Shown here one piece after another: positions 15,291 through 23,594 of a DNA stretch of 23,594 nucleotides. Every line of letters begins with the position of its first letter. Positions within the stretch are counted from its first letter, which is position 1. The notes under the pieces were generated by a model that saw only the letters and a program-made list of their open reading frames with translations, did no database searches and was not told where the DNA came from. Source of the stretch: CAZADH01 sp964483805 (lineage in GTDB: Bacteria; Muiribacteriota; Ozemobacteria; Ozemobacterales; Ozemobacteraceae); assembly GCA_964483805.1 (NCBI GenBank), contig CAZADH010000070.1, positions 1 through 23,594 of the forward strand, read 5' to 3'. A program made the position numbers and the translations under genes.

Positions 15291-18200
15291 ACACCAAGAA
15301 ACGCCGATTGATCGAAGCAGGATTCCCGTGCCACCAGGTTGGGGCCGAGACGCAGCGAGAACGCGGCGCGAGCTCAGCCCTACCTCCCCTCTACTTTCTG
15401 CACATCTGGTGGGCCCGGCGGCCGCTGACCCCATCGCGAGCTGCGATCCTGGCATCGTTGCTCGACGAAGGTTTTGACCCTGACCTGTTCGTGCGCCAAC
15501 TGGGTATCGAGAAGATGCAAGCGATGATCGGCAACGAGCCCTGGACCTTGAACGGCGAACTGCGCGACATGGTGAAGGGTGATCCCGAGACCGGTGAGGA
15601 GCTGCCGGTCACGGCGAAGGTGTTGAGGTTGTTGGCAAAGGAAGAGGAGCAGCGGGCGGCGAGTATCGCTATCATCAACGACCTGCGAGAAAGGGACAGA
15701 CTGCTTTACAGCGACCCGACCCTGGCCAAGTGGGAAGCCGAGTCGCGCACGTTCCCGCGGCCTTTGCCCGGGGAGGGTGCCGTCTTGCCCGTCAGACGCG
15801 TTGCCGCGGACCCGGCATGGTTCAAGGCGCTGATGCAATTGGCACAGGGTCACCGAGTTAAGGTCCCGAACCTCTACGGGTATGATCGAGCATACACATC
15901 GAGCAGCGGATACAGGCCAACGGGAAAAGTTGTCCTCGATCCAACGGCGGGTGGTGGTTCGATACCTTTCGAGGCACTTCGGTTGGGGCATACGGTTATC
16001 GCGAATGACCTGAATCCCGTGGCCACAACGATCCTGACAGCGACCTTGGACTTTCCCGCCCGGTTCGGGAAATCGCTCCTGCGAGACATCGCCAACTACG
16101 GCGAACGACTGTTCTCGGTCCTCGACAACAATCTCGACCAGCATTTTGCCCGCAGCGGCCCGTTGCCGCCAAGTGAATTGCGAAACTTGATGACCTACCT
16201 CGGGCGCTGCCCGGCATTTGCCAAGCAGTTCGCGCAGGAAGAGGTCACCTCGTATCTGTTCGTGCGCCAGGTCACCTGCCCCCACTGTGGCGGGCAGGCG
16301 CCGTTGCTCAACACCTGCTGGCTGTCGAAAGAGGCTGATGATCCGTGGGGCGTCCGCATCGTGACCGATGGCAAGGCGCGCAACGGCACGGTGCAGTTCG
16401 AGCCGTTCCGCGTTTCGCATGGTCATGGGCCAAATGGTGAAGACCCGGCGCAGACGCCGATAAGCGTCGGACAACATGGTCACGTCACCAATCTGCCCGG
16501 CGAAGGAACGTGCCACCGCGGCGACGGCCTGTGCGTCCACTGCCGCCAGACCATCGACGGCGACGAGATCAAGGCTCAGGCGCGTGGCGAGTCGCCCAAC
16601 GGCAAGTGGACCGATCGGCTCTATGCCATTGTTGCCGTCCGCTTCCAGCCTAAACTCGATCGTGATGGCCAACCCGAGCGATTCAAGAGCGGCGAGCGGA
16701 AGGGTGAGATCAAGACCGAGAAGGTTCGGTTCTTCCGCGCCCCAGTTGAACGCGACTTGAGTGCCCTGAAATCCGCCCAGGAGAGCCTCGCGGCCAACAG
16801 GATGACGTTCGACGAACTCGATGTTATCCCGAGCGAAGAGATCGTGAGTTGCCGCAAAAATGGTGGGTGTTTTCTTTACGGGATGACACGTTGGGCGGAC
16901 CTATTTACCGATCGCCAGCTGCTTGGCCACGCGACGTTGATCCGAACCCTGAATGAGCTGAAGTCAAGGATTCTTGCCGATCTTGGGGGCGATCGTGGGC
17001 GAGCGGTCGTGACTTATCTCCAGTTTGCCATCGATAAGGGTCTCGATTACAACAGCAAGCAAACCAGATGGCACTATAGCCGCGGCTCATTGGTTGGGAC
17101 CTTCAGTCGGCATGACTTGAACCCAAAGTGGACGTTCGGCGAGATGATCTTTGCAGGACCGAACAGCGGTGCGCGCTGGGGGTTGTCCCAGGTCCTCGAC
17201 GCGTATGCCGGACTCTGCGATCTGGTTGGCAAGGTGGGGGCCGCATACCAACCCAGTTCGAGTCTCCCCTTGAGAATAACCAACGGCTCGGCCGCCCACC
17301 TCGAAGGAGTGGCCGACCGCAGCGTTGACCTCGTCTGCATGGATCCCCCCTACTATGACAACGTGCAGTACGCCGAGCTGTCGGACTTCTTCTACGTTTG
17401 GCAGAAGCGCACCCTCGCAGACTTGTACCCGGACGCCTGTTCACGCAGGTTGGTCAACAAGGTCGATGAAGCCGTCGCCAACATCGAGCGCCATGGCGGC
17501 GTAGGCCAAGCCAAGATCGAGTATGAGACGAAGATGGCAGCCATCTTCAAGGAGGCTCTGAGGGTCCTCAAGGCCGATGGCTTGCTGACCATTATGTTCA
17601 CCCACAAAACGCAGGATGCTTGGGAAACACTCACCCGCTCCCTGATCGAGGCAGGCTGGGCCATTACGGCTGCATTCCCCGTCGATTCCGAAGGGGAGAA
17701 TTCGATGCACCAACGGGATCTCGCCGCTGCCGCCAGCTCGATCTTCATCACCTGCCGCAAGCGCAAGGCGCACGATGGGCCACCGGCGACCTGGACCGGT
17801 TTCGGTGGGGCTGGCGTGCAGCATCGCGTTCGCGAGGCAGTGCGCATGGCCCTGCGCGAGTTCGCTCCGTTGAAACTCAACCCGGTCGATGAGATGGTTG
17901 CCGCCTACGGGCGCGCGCTGCAGGTGTTGTCTGAGAACTGGCCGGTCATGGACGGTGACAGCCAGGTCGGCCCCGGCCGCGCCATGCTCGAAGCCAGCCG
18001 TGAGGTCACCGAGACCCAGATCAGCCGCCTGACCGACGGTCGGCTGACCACGAGCGAGCTCGATGCCGAGACGGCGATGTCGCTGATCATCCTTGGCATC
18101 TTCGGCCATCGCGAGTTCCCCTATGACGAAGCGCTGGTGCTGTCGCGCTCGCTCAACATCGCGCTCGACGCCAAGTCGGGCGGTTACACCGCCGAAGGCC

Positions 18201-18526
18201 GCATGCTCGGCATCAACACCGACCAACCCAAGGTCAAAACCCACGCCCCGGTCGTGCGCAAGGGCGGCAAGCTGTGGTTGAGCCGGCCCGAGCAACGCGA
18301 CCCGCAGCGCCTGGCCAAACCCCAAACCGACTGGGATGTATTGCACGGCCTGCTCGAAGCCTTCCGCCAGGGCGACATCCCAGTGGCCCGCGCCTACCTG
18401 GCCAAACACGGCGCCTCCCGCGGCAGCCGCCCCCTCGACCTGCTCCGCGTCTGGGCCGGCGAAGCCGACTCCCCCGACCTGAAGCGCGAGGCCGATGCGC
18501 TGTTGTTTGGGTTGGGGCAGGCGTAG
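15287..18526 (+). CDS. DUF1156-type Zn-ribbon adenine-specific DNA methylase
   Basis: The ATG overlaps the previous stop (ATGA). The 1079-aa product opens with the DUF1156 signature around residues 33-50 (LPPLYFLHIWWARRPLTPSR). The SAM-binding motif I is VLDPTAGGGSIPFEAL (Asp218, Gly222-224) with an acidic ND about 20 residues later. A zinc ribbon is formed by Cys331/Cys334 and Cys416/Cys419. The catalytic motif IV is DPPYYDN (686-692), the type used by N6-adenine (or N4-cytosine) methylases. The gap of about 470 residues between motifs I and IV is filled by the Zn ribbon and a large insert that may read DNA. In COG1743-type defence loci this enzyme is thought to mark host DNA. The extreme 3' end (18230-18526) looks richer in GC than the rest. 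Confidence 0.9.
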   Translation: MNTKKRRLIEAGFPCHQVGAETQRERGASSALPPLYFLHIWWARRPLTPSRAAILASLLDEGFDPDLFVRQLGIEKMQAMIGNEPWTLNGELRDMVKGDPETGEELPVTAKVLRLLAKEEEQRAASIAIINDLRERDRLLYSDPTLAKWEAESRTFPRPLPGEGAVLPVRRVAADPAWFKALMQLAQGHRVKVPNLYGYDRAYTSSSGYRPTGKVVLDPTAGGGSIPFEALRLGHTVIANDLNPVATTILTATLDFPARFGKSLLRDIANYGERLFSVLDNNLDQHFARSGPLPPSELRNLMTYLGRCPAFAKQFAQEEVTSYLFVRQVTCPHCGGQAPLLNTCWLSKEADDPWGVRIVTDGKARNGTVQFEPFRVSHGHGPNGEDPAQTPISVGQHGHVTNLPGEGTCHRGDGLCVHCRQTIDGDEIKAQARGESPNGKWTDRLYAIVAVRFQPKLDRDGQPERFKSGERKGEIKTEKVRFFRAPVERDLSALKSAQESLAANRMTFDELDVIPSEEIVSCRKNGGCFLYGMTRWADLFTDRQLLGHATLIRTLNELKSRILADLGGDRGRAVVTYLQFAIDKGLDYNSKQTRWHYSRGSLVGTFSRHDLNPKWTFGEMIFAGPNSGARWGLSQVLDAYAGLCDLVGKVGAAYQPSSSLPLRITNGSAAHLEGVADRSVDLVCMDPPYYDNVQYAELSDFFYVWQKRTLADLYPDACSRRLVNKVDEAVANIERHGGVGQAKIEYETKMAAIFKEALRVLKADGLLTIMFTHKTQDAWETLTRSLIEAGWAITAAFPVDSEGENSMHQRDLAAAASSIFITCRKRKAHDGPPATWTGFGGAGVQHRVREAVRMALREFAPLKLNPVDEMVAAYGRALQVLSENWPVMDGDSQVGPGRAMLEASREVTETQISRLTDGRLTTSELDAETAMSLIILGIFGHREFPYDEALVLSRSLNIALDAKSGGYTAEGRMLGINTDQPKVKTHAPVVRKGGKLWLSRPEQRDPQRLAKPQTDWDVLHGLLEAFRQGDIPVARAYLAKHGASRGSRPLDLLRVWAGEADSPDLKREADALLFGLGQA

Positions 18527-18548
18527 GCGCCGCAAGGAGGATATCAAC

Positions 18549-20198
18549 GTGAAGGACTACATCCGCCGCGTACTCGAAAATGGCTACTCCGATTCTGAGC
18601 TGGTCATTGGTCTGGTCTACCCGCTCGGGACCGCGCACAATCCCGTCCTCGAATGCATCGAAGAACAACTCGTCAGCCTGCAATACAATGTGCAGCGAGT
18701 GCGTATCTCGAGCGACGTCATTCCAGGTCTGGTTCCCGAGGCGAAGAGCATCCCAAGCGAGAGTTTCGCCCGGTTGAACGCACTCATCGACTATGGCGAC
18801 CTTGCTCGTGAGCGCTTCAAGATGAACGAAGTGCTGGCGTTGGGAGCCATCAATGTCATCAACTCGGAACGCGTAGCGGCGCAGGCGGCCGACGCCCCAC
18901 GGCAGCGGCATGCCTATATCATCACATCGCTGAAGCACCCGGACGAAGTGCGGGTGCTGCGACAGGTCTACGGCGCCGGCTTCTATCTCTTCGGCTTGTT
19001 TTCGCACGAGCAGGACCGGCTCGAGAGTCTGCGGGCACAGCGCATGACCCCGGATCAAGCCAAAAAGTTGATCGAGCGCGACAGCGGCGAAGAACACGAC
19101 CATGGCCAACAGACCACCAACACCTTTCACCTGGCTGATTTCTTCGTGCACGTTGGCAGCGACGCCACAAAGACCAAACACGACATCATCCGACTCGTTG
19201 ACCTCATGTTCGGCAATCAAGAAGTCACGCCGACTCCAGACGAATTCGCGATGTACATGGCGTTTGCATCGTCACTGCGTTCGGCGGACCTATCGCGGCA
19301 GGTCGGAGCGGTGATTGCACGGGACAACGACATTCTCGCCACCGGCACGAACGACTGCCCGCGTTTCCGTGGTGGTCTTTACTGGCCGGTCTACGATCAG
19401 GCGACCCACAAGTACGTCGACGAACCCCGGGGACGAGACCGGGCCAGAAACGAGGACTCGAACGCAATTGAGAAGAAGCGAATTGTCGATGAGGTGATCG
19501 GAATTACGATTCAACCTGATGACCCGAGGGATCGATCAACGGTGCGGAAGCGCCTAGCGGGAAGCACGATCGGTGATCTCACCGAATACGGTCGGGTTGT
19601 GCACGCGGAGATGGAGGCACTCCTGGGTTGCGCTCGTCATGGGGTCTCCACACGTGGGGCTACGCTTTACTGCACGACGTTCCCGTGCCACAATTGTGCG
19701 AAGCACGTCATTGCCGCTGGGATCGTGCGCGTCGTGTTTGTTGAGCCCTACCTGAAAAGTAGGGCGTTCCAGTTTCACGACGAAGCGATCGTGATGGGCC
19801 CGACGGAGAGTCAACCAGGTGTCGGGCAAAGTCGAGTCGAGTTCGTGCCGTTCGTGGGCGTTGGCCCTCGCCGATTCTTCGACCTGTTCTCAATGAAGCT
19901 TGGATCGGGGTATCCGGTAAAGCGAAAAGACGGCGCCGGCAAGGTCTTGCCCTGGGATCACAAGGCTGCTAGACTCCGGACGCAGTTGATCCCATCTACA
20001 TATATGGAAACTCATCGTGGAAAAGGGGGAGAGCCAGCAATGACCGAGCAAGAACAAGAGCGCAAGATCGCCAATTTTCGCGAGAACATGAAACGCGCCG
20101 CCATCGAGGTCAGTAAGTGGCCCGAGTGGAAGCAGAACATCCTCGGCGTCATCAAAGAGGTCCACGTGGTCGACGGGGACGATGCAGCCGACGATTGA
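18549..20198 (+). CDS. Anti-phage dCTP-deaminase-like protein (AvcD/DCD type)
   Basis: The GTG at 18549 follows a strong AAGGAGGA (18534-18541) and gives 549 aa. An earlier ATG (18495) lies inside the methylase gene and adds an Arg-run, so it is unlikely. The N-terminal half looks like a P-loop/dNMP-kinase-derived domain (ELVIGLVYPLGTAHN at 17-31, then IITSLKHPDEVRVLRQVYGAG), but the Walker A Lys-Ser/Thr is missing. The C-terminal half is a zinc cytidine/deoxycytidylate deaminase fold with LSRQVGAVIARD, HAE (His352, Glu354) and PCHNC (Cys380, Cys383). Known relatives deaminate dCTP/dCMP on infection and starve phage of dCTP. It sits 22 nt after the methylase gene, leaving no space for the upstream AvcI-type RNA that restrains AvcD. 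Confidence 0.9.
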   Translation: MKDYIRRVLENGYSDSELVIGLVYPLGTAHNPVLECIEEQLVSLQYNVQRVRISSDVIPGLVPEAKSIPSESFARLNALIDYGDLARERFKMNEVLALGAINVINSERVAAQAADAPRQRHAYIITSLKHPDEVRVLRQVYGAGFYLFGLFSHEQDRLESLRAQRMTPDQAKKLIERDSGEEHDHGQQTTNTFHLADFFVHVGSDATKTKHDIIRLVDLMFGNQEVTPTPDEFAMYMAFASSLRSADLSRQVGAVIARDNDILATGTNDCPRFRGGLYWPVYDQATHKYVDEPRGRDRARNEDSNAIEKKRIVDEVIGITIQPDDPRDRSTVRKRLAGSTIGDLTEYGRVVHAEMEALLGCARHGVSTRGATLYCTTFPCHNCAKHVIAAGIVRVVFVEPYLKSRAFQFHDEAIVMGPTESQPGVGQSRVEFVPFVGVGPRRFFDLFSMKLGSGYPVKRKDGAGKVLPWDHKAARLRTQLIPSTYMETHRGKGGEPAMTEQEQERKIANFRENMKRAAIEVSKWPEWKQNILGVIKEVHVVDGDDAADD

Positions 20199-20225
20199 GC
20201 ACCCTTGACCACGCAATACGGGTGC
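20199..20225 (+). promoter_or_regulatory. Inverted repeat directly after the deaminase stop
   Basis: GCACCC (20199-20204) and GGGTGC (20220-20225) are inverted with 15 bases between. It begins immediately after the deaminase TGA and is followed three bases later by a second, stronger hairpin. Confidence 0.3.
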
Positions 20226-20227
20226 AT

Positions 20228-20252
20228 CGACCGCAGCGACCTGCTGCGGTCG
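20228..20252 (+). terminator. Perfect 10-bp hairpin between the deaminase and helicase genes
   Basis: CGACCGCAGC (20228-20237) and GCTGCGGTCG (20243-20252) pair perfectly around GACCT. There is no T-run after it. It lies in the only large gap (150 nt) of the operon, 96 nt before the helicase GTG. Options are a partial terminator, an mRNA processing site or an operator for a helicase promoter. A small structured RNA regulating the deaminase cannot be excluded. Confidence 0.45.
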
Positions 20253-20348
20253 TGTCATTGATGGCCGTGGTCGCCGAAACATAGCCCGTTCGCTGCATCG
20301 ACGGCGAAGGAGTCAAGGGCTTGCCCCTGGTCGGGATAAAGGTGGCAT

Positions 20349-23300
20349 GTGAACCTCGAACAAGGCACTGAGTCAGGATTTCGCGCATTCAAGTGGCGGA
20401 TCTCGTACCGCACTTCGCAGGTCGGACGCGAGGGCCGCGCCGTCGACATCCTGAAGGATTTCTACATCCCGGCGCTGAGGCGGGCTGCAAAATACGACCG
20501 CGTGGCCGGGTACTTCCGCTCGTCGTCTCTCGCCGCGGCATCGCAGGGGTTCTCTTCGTTCATCGGCCGACGTGGTCTGATGCGCCTGATCGTTGGCGCT
20601 GACCTCGATGCCAATGACGTCAAGGCGATCCTGGAAGGTACCGCCGACCGGCTCGAGAAAGCCCTGACGGCGCGTCTCGACGAGAGTCCTGATGGGTGGC
20701 CAGAACAGCAAGTTCGCGGTGTGCAGTTGCTGGCCTACATGGTTGCCAACAAGTATCTCGAAGTCCGTGTGGCCTTTCGCGTGCATGCGCAGACGGGCGA
20801 GCCGCTCGCGTTCGAATCGCTGGCGGACGGTTACGTGCACGAGAAGTGGGCCGTTCTCACCGACCCCTTCAACGATCGGCTCTACATCGCCGGGTCACTC
20901 AACGAGTCGCGCACCGCGCTGGCCCTGAACGCCGAGAACATCGATGTTCATTGCGATTGGCGCGGCGAAACCGAACACGAGCGTGTGGCCGAGGCGGCAT
21001 CTGATTTCGAACATCTCTGGAACAACGAGCACCCGAGCCTACGGGTCATGGCGCTGCCCGAGGCGGTCCAGAAGCGACTGATCCGGTTCGCCGATGGAGT
21101 CTCGCGTCCGCGTGAACTTGATGGCACCACCGAGGCTCCGATCGTCGTCCCGCCGCCGTCGGCCCAAGAGATCCTGCGCTTCGCCGTCATTCGAGATGGC
21201 CCGCGGTTGCCGAATGGGGAGCTGGTCGGCCTGGACACCGCCCCCGTGGCGCCTTGGCCGCATCAAGAAGTCGTGGTTCAACGTCTGATCGAGTCATGGC
21301 CGGGCGATTATCTCCTCGCCGACCAGGTCGGTCTTGGAAAAACCATCGAGGCCGGCCTGGCAATTCGGGCACTGCACCTCTCTGGCCACGCACCACGCGT
21401 CCTGATCGCCGCCCCCGCCAGCCTAACGCGGCAGTGGCAGCGCGAAATGGCGACCCGCTTCATGCTTCCGTTCTCGCGGCTGATCTCAGGTGTGACAACG
21501 CGCCACGCCGTATTGCTTCCGGTGCCCGAGGAAAAGACCGGCCAACCGCCGTTCGGCCCCAACCTGCTATTGGTGTCGACCGGTTTGCTTGCCAGAAAAG
21601 AACGGCAGAAGGAACTTCTCGGATCGCCGCCTGTTGACCTGTTTCTGGTAGACGAAGCCCACTACGCCCGACGCCGACACGGTGGGTCGGGCAGCGCCAC
21701 TCGCCATCACCCGCGGTATGGCAACCTGTATCAGGCTCTCGACGACACGGTCAGGAAGCGCTGCCGCGCCATGTGGCTGGCATCGGCGACCCCGATGCAG
21801 ATCGACCCCATCGAGGTGTCGGACCTGCTTCGCCTTCTTGGACGAACCGGAGCGTTTCGCTACGATGCCACGCTCATGCAAGAATACTATGTATTGCTCG
21901 GCAAGATCGTCAGCGGGGAAGCACCAACAAGCCATGAGTGGGAGTTCCTGAAGAATGCCGTTCATCGTGTCCAGCGTGAGGACGCGCGGTTGTGGCGGTT
22001 CGTGCAAGACTCGGTTCTCGATGGCCAGGTCAAGCATGTCGTCACCCGCTGGCTGGATCGCGACGTGGTCCCGGCCTCGACGGCAGACCGCAAGGCCATT
22101 GCCCGGCTGTTGTTTACCATCTCGCCGTTGTCGCGCGTCATGCTGCGCCACACCCGCGATCTGCTCGATATCTACCGAGCCGAGGGCAACCTGAAGGCGA
22201 ACCTCGCCCACCGCATCGTTGATCCCATCCCGCCGCTCGTGTTCACCACCCAGGAGCGGCAAGCCTACGAGGAACTCGAGGCCTACTGCCGCGAACTGAC
22301 CGAACAGATCAGGCGATATGCCGACAAGAAGGCGATGAACAACCTGGGTTTCATGCTCAGTTTCTTGCGCCTGCGCTTTGCGTCGAGCCTCTACGCCATT
22401 CGTGAGACCCTGCGCCGCCGCATCGAGAAGGTCACCGCCACACTGGCCAGTCATACCGGGCCCCGGAACATGGGTGACGATGAAGGTGAGGATCTCGAGC
22501 TCGACGACGTCATCGCCGACGATATCGCAGACAGCCCCGGCTTCGCCAGTCTTGTCGATGCCGTCGATGGCTCCGACGAAGATGATCGGATCGGCGGTGT
22601 CCTGCTCAAAGACCGACNNNNNNNNNNCTGGGAACGTGAAAAGCTGAAGGGCATGTTGGGCAACCTCAGCGATCTATCGGGCATGCCGTCAAAAATGTCG
22701 AAGCTGTTGTCGATCTTCGACGAGCGCCGCCTGGCCGGTGGCCGCATTCGCCAGACGGTCATCTTCACCAGGTTCTACGACACACTCACCGATATCGCCA
22801 ACCGCGTTCGACAGGCAGCCCCCAGTCTGCTTCTCGGCTGCTATTCTGGGCACGGCGGGGAGTATTTCGACTCCGAGAAGAATCGCATGGTCGGCGTCGA
22901 GCGCGATGAGATCAAGCACCGTTTCCTGCGCGGCGAGATCGATGTACTTCTTTGCACCGATGCCGCTGCCGAAGGCCTCAACCTGCAAACCGCCGATCTG
23001 TTGATTAACTTCGACCTCCCCTGGAACCCGATGAAGGTCGAGCAGCGAATCGGCCGCATCGACCGTATCGGCCAGAAATATCACGAGATTCACGTATTGA
23101 ACCTGTGCTACCCGGAGTCGGCAGAGCATATCGTGTATGGACGTCTACTTGCCCGGTTGGCGCAGGCCGCGGGTGTCGTGGGCACCCAGCAGGTTTCGTT
23201 GCTTCCGGTCACTGCCACCGAGTTTCAGGACCTCGCCGCCGGGACGCTGTCGGAGACTGAGCTCGAACACCGCGCCCAGATCCGATTGACCGAGATGAAG

Positions 23301-23561
23301 AAACGGCAGGCCAGCATGGAAATCCCGGCCGCCGACCTACACAAGATCTATGTCCGTTTGAGCCAGGAGCGAGCCGCAACCCGGCCACCGGTAACCCTCG
23401 GTGACATCTGGCAGGCCTTGACAACGTCGCAGTATCTCATGGACCTCGGCTGCCATCGCCACCCCGACCACCACGAGGCGCTGCTGCTGCACAACCTGCC
23501 CGGTATCCCCAACGGCACTGCGCTGACGGTGTCACGCGACCTGTGTCCCGAATCGGCCTGA
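20349..23561 (+). CDS. PLD-domain SNF2-family helicase of the defence operon
   Basis: The GTG at 20349 is preceded by AAAGGTGG. The 1070-aa product starts with a phospholipase-D-like domain (about residues 25-240) with YDRVAGYFRSSSL, a single HEK (His164, Lys166) and GSLN (182-185). Most PLD nucleases need two such motifs, so it may act as a dimer. An SNF2/SF2 helicase follows with Walker A DQVGLGKT (325-332), DEAH (435-438), ASATPMQ, and motif VI EQRIGRIDRIGQ (898-909) preceded by CTDAAAEGLNLQ. A run of ten unknown bases covers residues 757-760. The frame is kept on both sides, so the gene looks intact. The helicase likely translocates on unmarked DNA while the PLD part cleaves it. It is the last complete gene of the operon. 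Confidence 0.9.
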   Translation: MNLEQGTESGFRAFKWRISYRTSQVGREGRAVDILKDFYIPALRRAAKYDRVAGYFRSSSLAAASQGFSSFIGRRGLMRLIVGADLDANDVKAILEGTADRLEKALTARLDESPDGWPEQQVRGVQLLAYMVANKYLEVRVAFRVHAQTGEPLAFESLADGYVHEKWAVLTDPFNDRLYIAGSLNESRTALALNAENIDVHCDWRGETEHERVAEAASDFEHLWNNEHPSLRVMALPEAVQKRLIRFADGVSRPRELDGTTEAPIVVPPPSAQEILRFAVIRDGPRLPNGELVGLDTAPVAPWPHQEVVVQRLIESWPGDYLLADQVGLGKTIEAGLAIRALHLSGHAPRVLIAAPASLTRQWQREMATRFMLPFSRLISGVTTRHAVLLPVPEEKTGQPPFGPNLLLVSTGLLARKERQKELLGSPPVDLFLVDEAHYARRRHGGSGSATRHHPRYGNLYQALDDTVRKRCRAMWLASATPMQIDPIEVSDLLRLLGRTGAFRYDATLMQEYYVLLGKIVSGEAPTSHEWEFLKNAVHRVQREDARLWRFVQDSVLDGQVKHVVTRWLDRDVVPASTADRKAIARLLFTISPLSRVMLRHTRDLLDIYRAEGNLKANLAHRIVDPIPPLVFTTQERQAYEELEAYCRELTEQIRRYADKKAMNNLGFMLSFLRLRFASSLYAIRETLRRRIEKVTATLASHTGPRNMGDDEGEDLELDDVIADDIADSPGFASLVDAVDGSDEDDRIGGVLLKDRXXXXWEREKLKGMLGNLSDLSGMPSKMSKLLSIFDERRLAGGRIRQTVIFTRFYDTLTDIANRVRQAAPSLLLGCYSGHGGEYFDSEKNRMVGVERDEIKHRFLRGEIDVLLCTDAAAEGLNLQTADLLINFDLPWNPMKVEQRIGRIDRIGQKYHEIHVLNLCYPESAEHIVYGRLLARLAQAAGVVGTQQVSLLPVTATEFQDLAAGTLSETELEHRAQIRLTEMKKRQASMEIPAADLHKIYVRLSQERAATRPPVTLGDIWQALTTSQYLMDLGCHRHPDHHEALLLHNLPGIPNGTALTVSRDLCPESA
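22618..22627. other. Assembly gap of ten unknown bases
   Basis: Ten N inside the helicase gene interrupt a Lys-Asp-Arg/Trp-Glu-Arg-rich linker. The same frame continues on both sides. The real gap length is unknown, so the residue count of the helicase may be off. Confidence 0.98.
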
Positions 23562-23594
23562 TTGACCAAGATTCACCTGTTTTTTGTCGCGGTC
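23562..23594 (+). CDS. Possible start of a further gene, cut by the window end
   Basis: A TTG directly after the helicase stop opens a frame MTKIHLFFVAV to the last base. The spacing fits the tight packing of this operon, but no ribosome site is clear and 11 codons prove nothing. Confidence 0.2.
   Translation, partial: MTKIHLFFVAV

Noticed and set aside
18234..19220. Minus-strand 328-codon frame across the methylase-deaminase junction
   Set aside because: It runs antisense to two genes with intact catalytic motifs, and its N- and C-terminal composition changes abruptly at the junction.
9930..23561. Assignment to BREX, DISARM or Pgl
   Set aside because: PglZ-type phosphatase, the DUF1998 protein and the PglX-type methylase are absent. 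The ATPase and methylase fit DUF499/DUF1156 better.
1..23594. CRISPR array or insertion sequence
   Set aside because: No regularly spaced repeats, transposase motifs or paired terminal repeats were seen.

Overview
The window is high-GC bacterial DNA with clear Shine-Dalgarno sites, several GTG starts and very tight gene packing. Ten unknown bases at 22618-22627 mark a scaffold join, so this is probably draft or metagenome sequence. No rRNA, tRNA or single-copy housekeeping gene is present, so I cannot place the organism. Large surface lipoproteins with an FGE-sulfatase-like domain fit an uncultured Gram-negative-type bacterium, but that is only an inference.

The window has three blocks. Block 1 (1-6599, minus strand) holds two large lipoproteins that share an N-terminal module. 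One is cut off by the window start. The other joins a cysteine-peptidase-like region, an IPT/TIG domain, an M23 peptidase and a C-terminal FGE-sulfatase-like domain. A membrane protein of unknown function follows. Block 2 (6712-9665, minus strand) is a phage- or plasmid-type recombination cassette. It contains a RecB/Cas4-like PD-(D/E)XK nuclease with Fe-S-type cysteines, an ERF-family single-strand annealing protein, a DUF932 protein and two small leader-side ORFs.

Block 3 (9930-23561, plus strand) is the main interest: an eight-gene putative defence operon. Its order is DUF499-type AAA ATPase, 201-aa unknown, PIN-domain toxin, small antitoxin, 277-aa unknown that may be nuclease-like, DUF1156-type Zn-ribbon adenine methylase, anti-phage dCTP-deaminase-like protein, and a PLD-SNF2 helicase. 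The first seven genes are separated by -4 to 22 nt. A 150-nt gap with two inverted repeats precedes the helicase. The core (ATPase, methylase, SNF2 helicase) resembles methylation-based defence systems. The toxin-antitoxin pair and the nucleotide-depleting deaminase inside the same transcription unit suggest a layered design: self/non-self discrimination by methylation, restriction by helicase and nuclease, and abortive or nucleotide-starvation back-ups.

Blocks 2 and 3 are transcribed divergently from a 264-bp region (9666-9929). It contains a 14-bp palindrome and a long inverted repeat just upstream of the ATPase start, which are likely operators. No regulator gene is visible in the window, so control may come from outside or from one of the unknown proteins.
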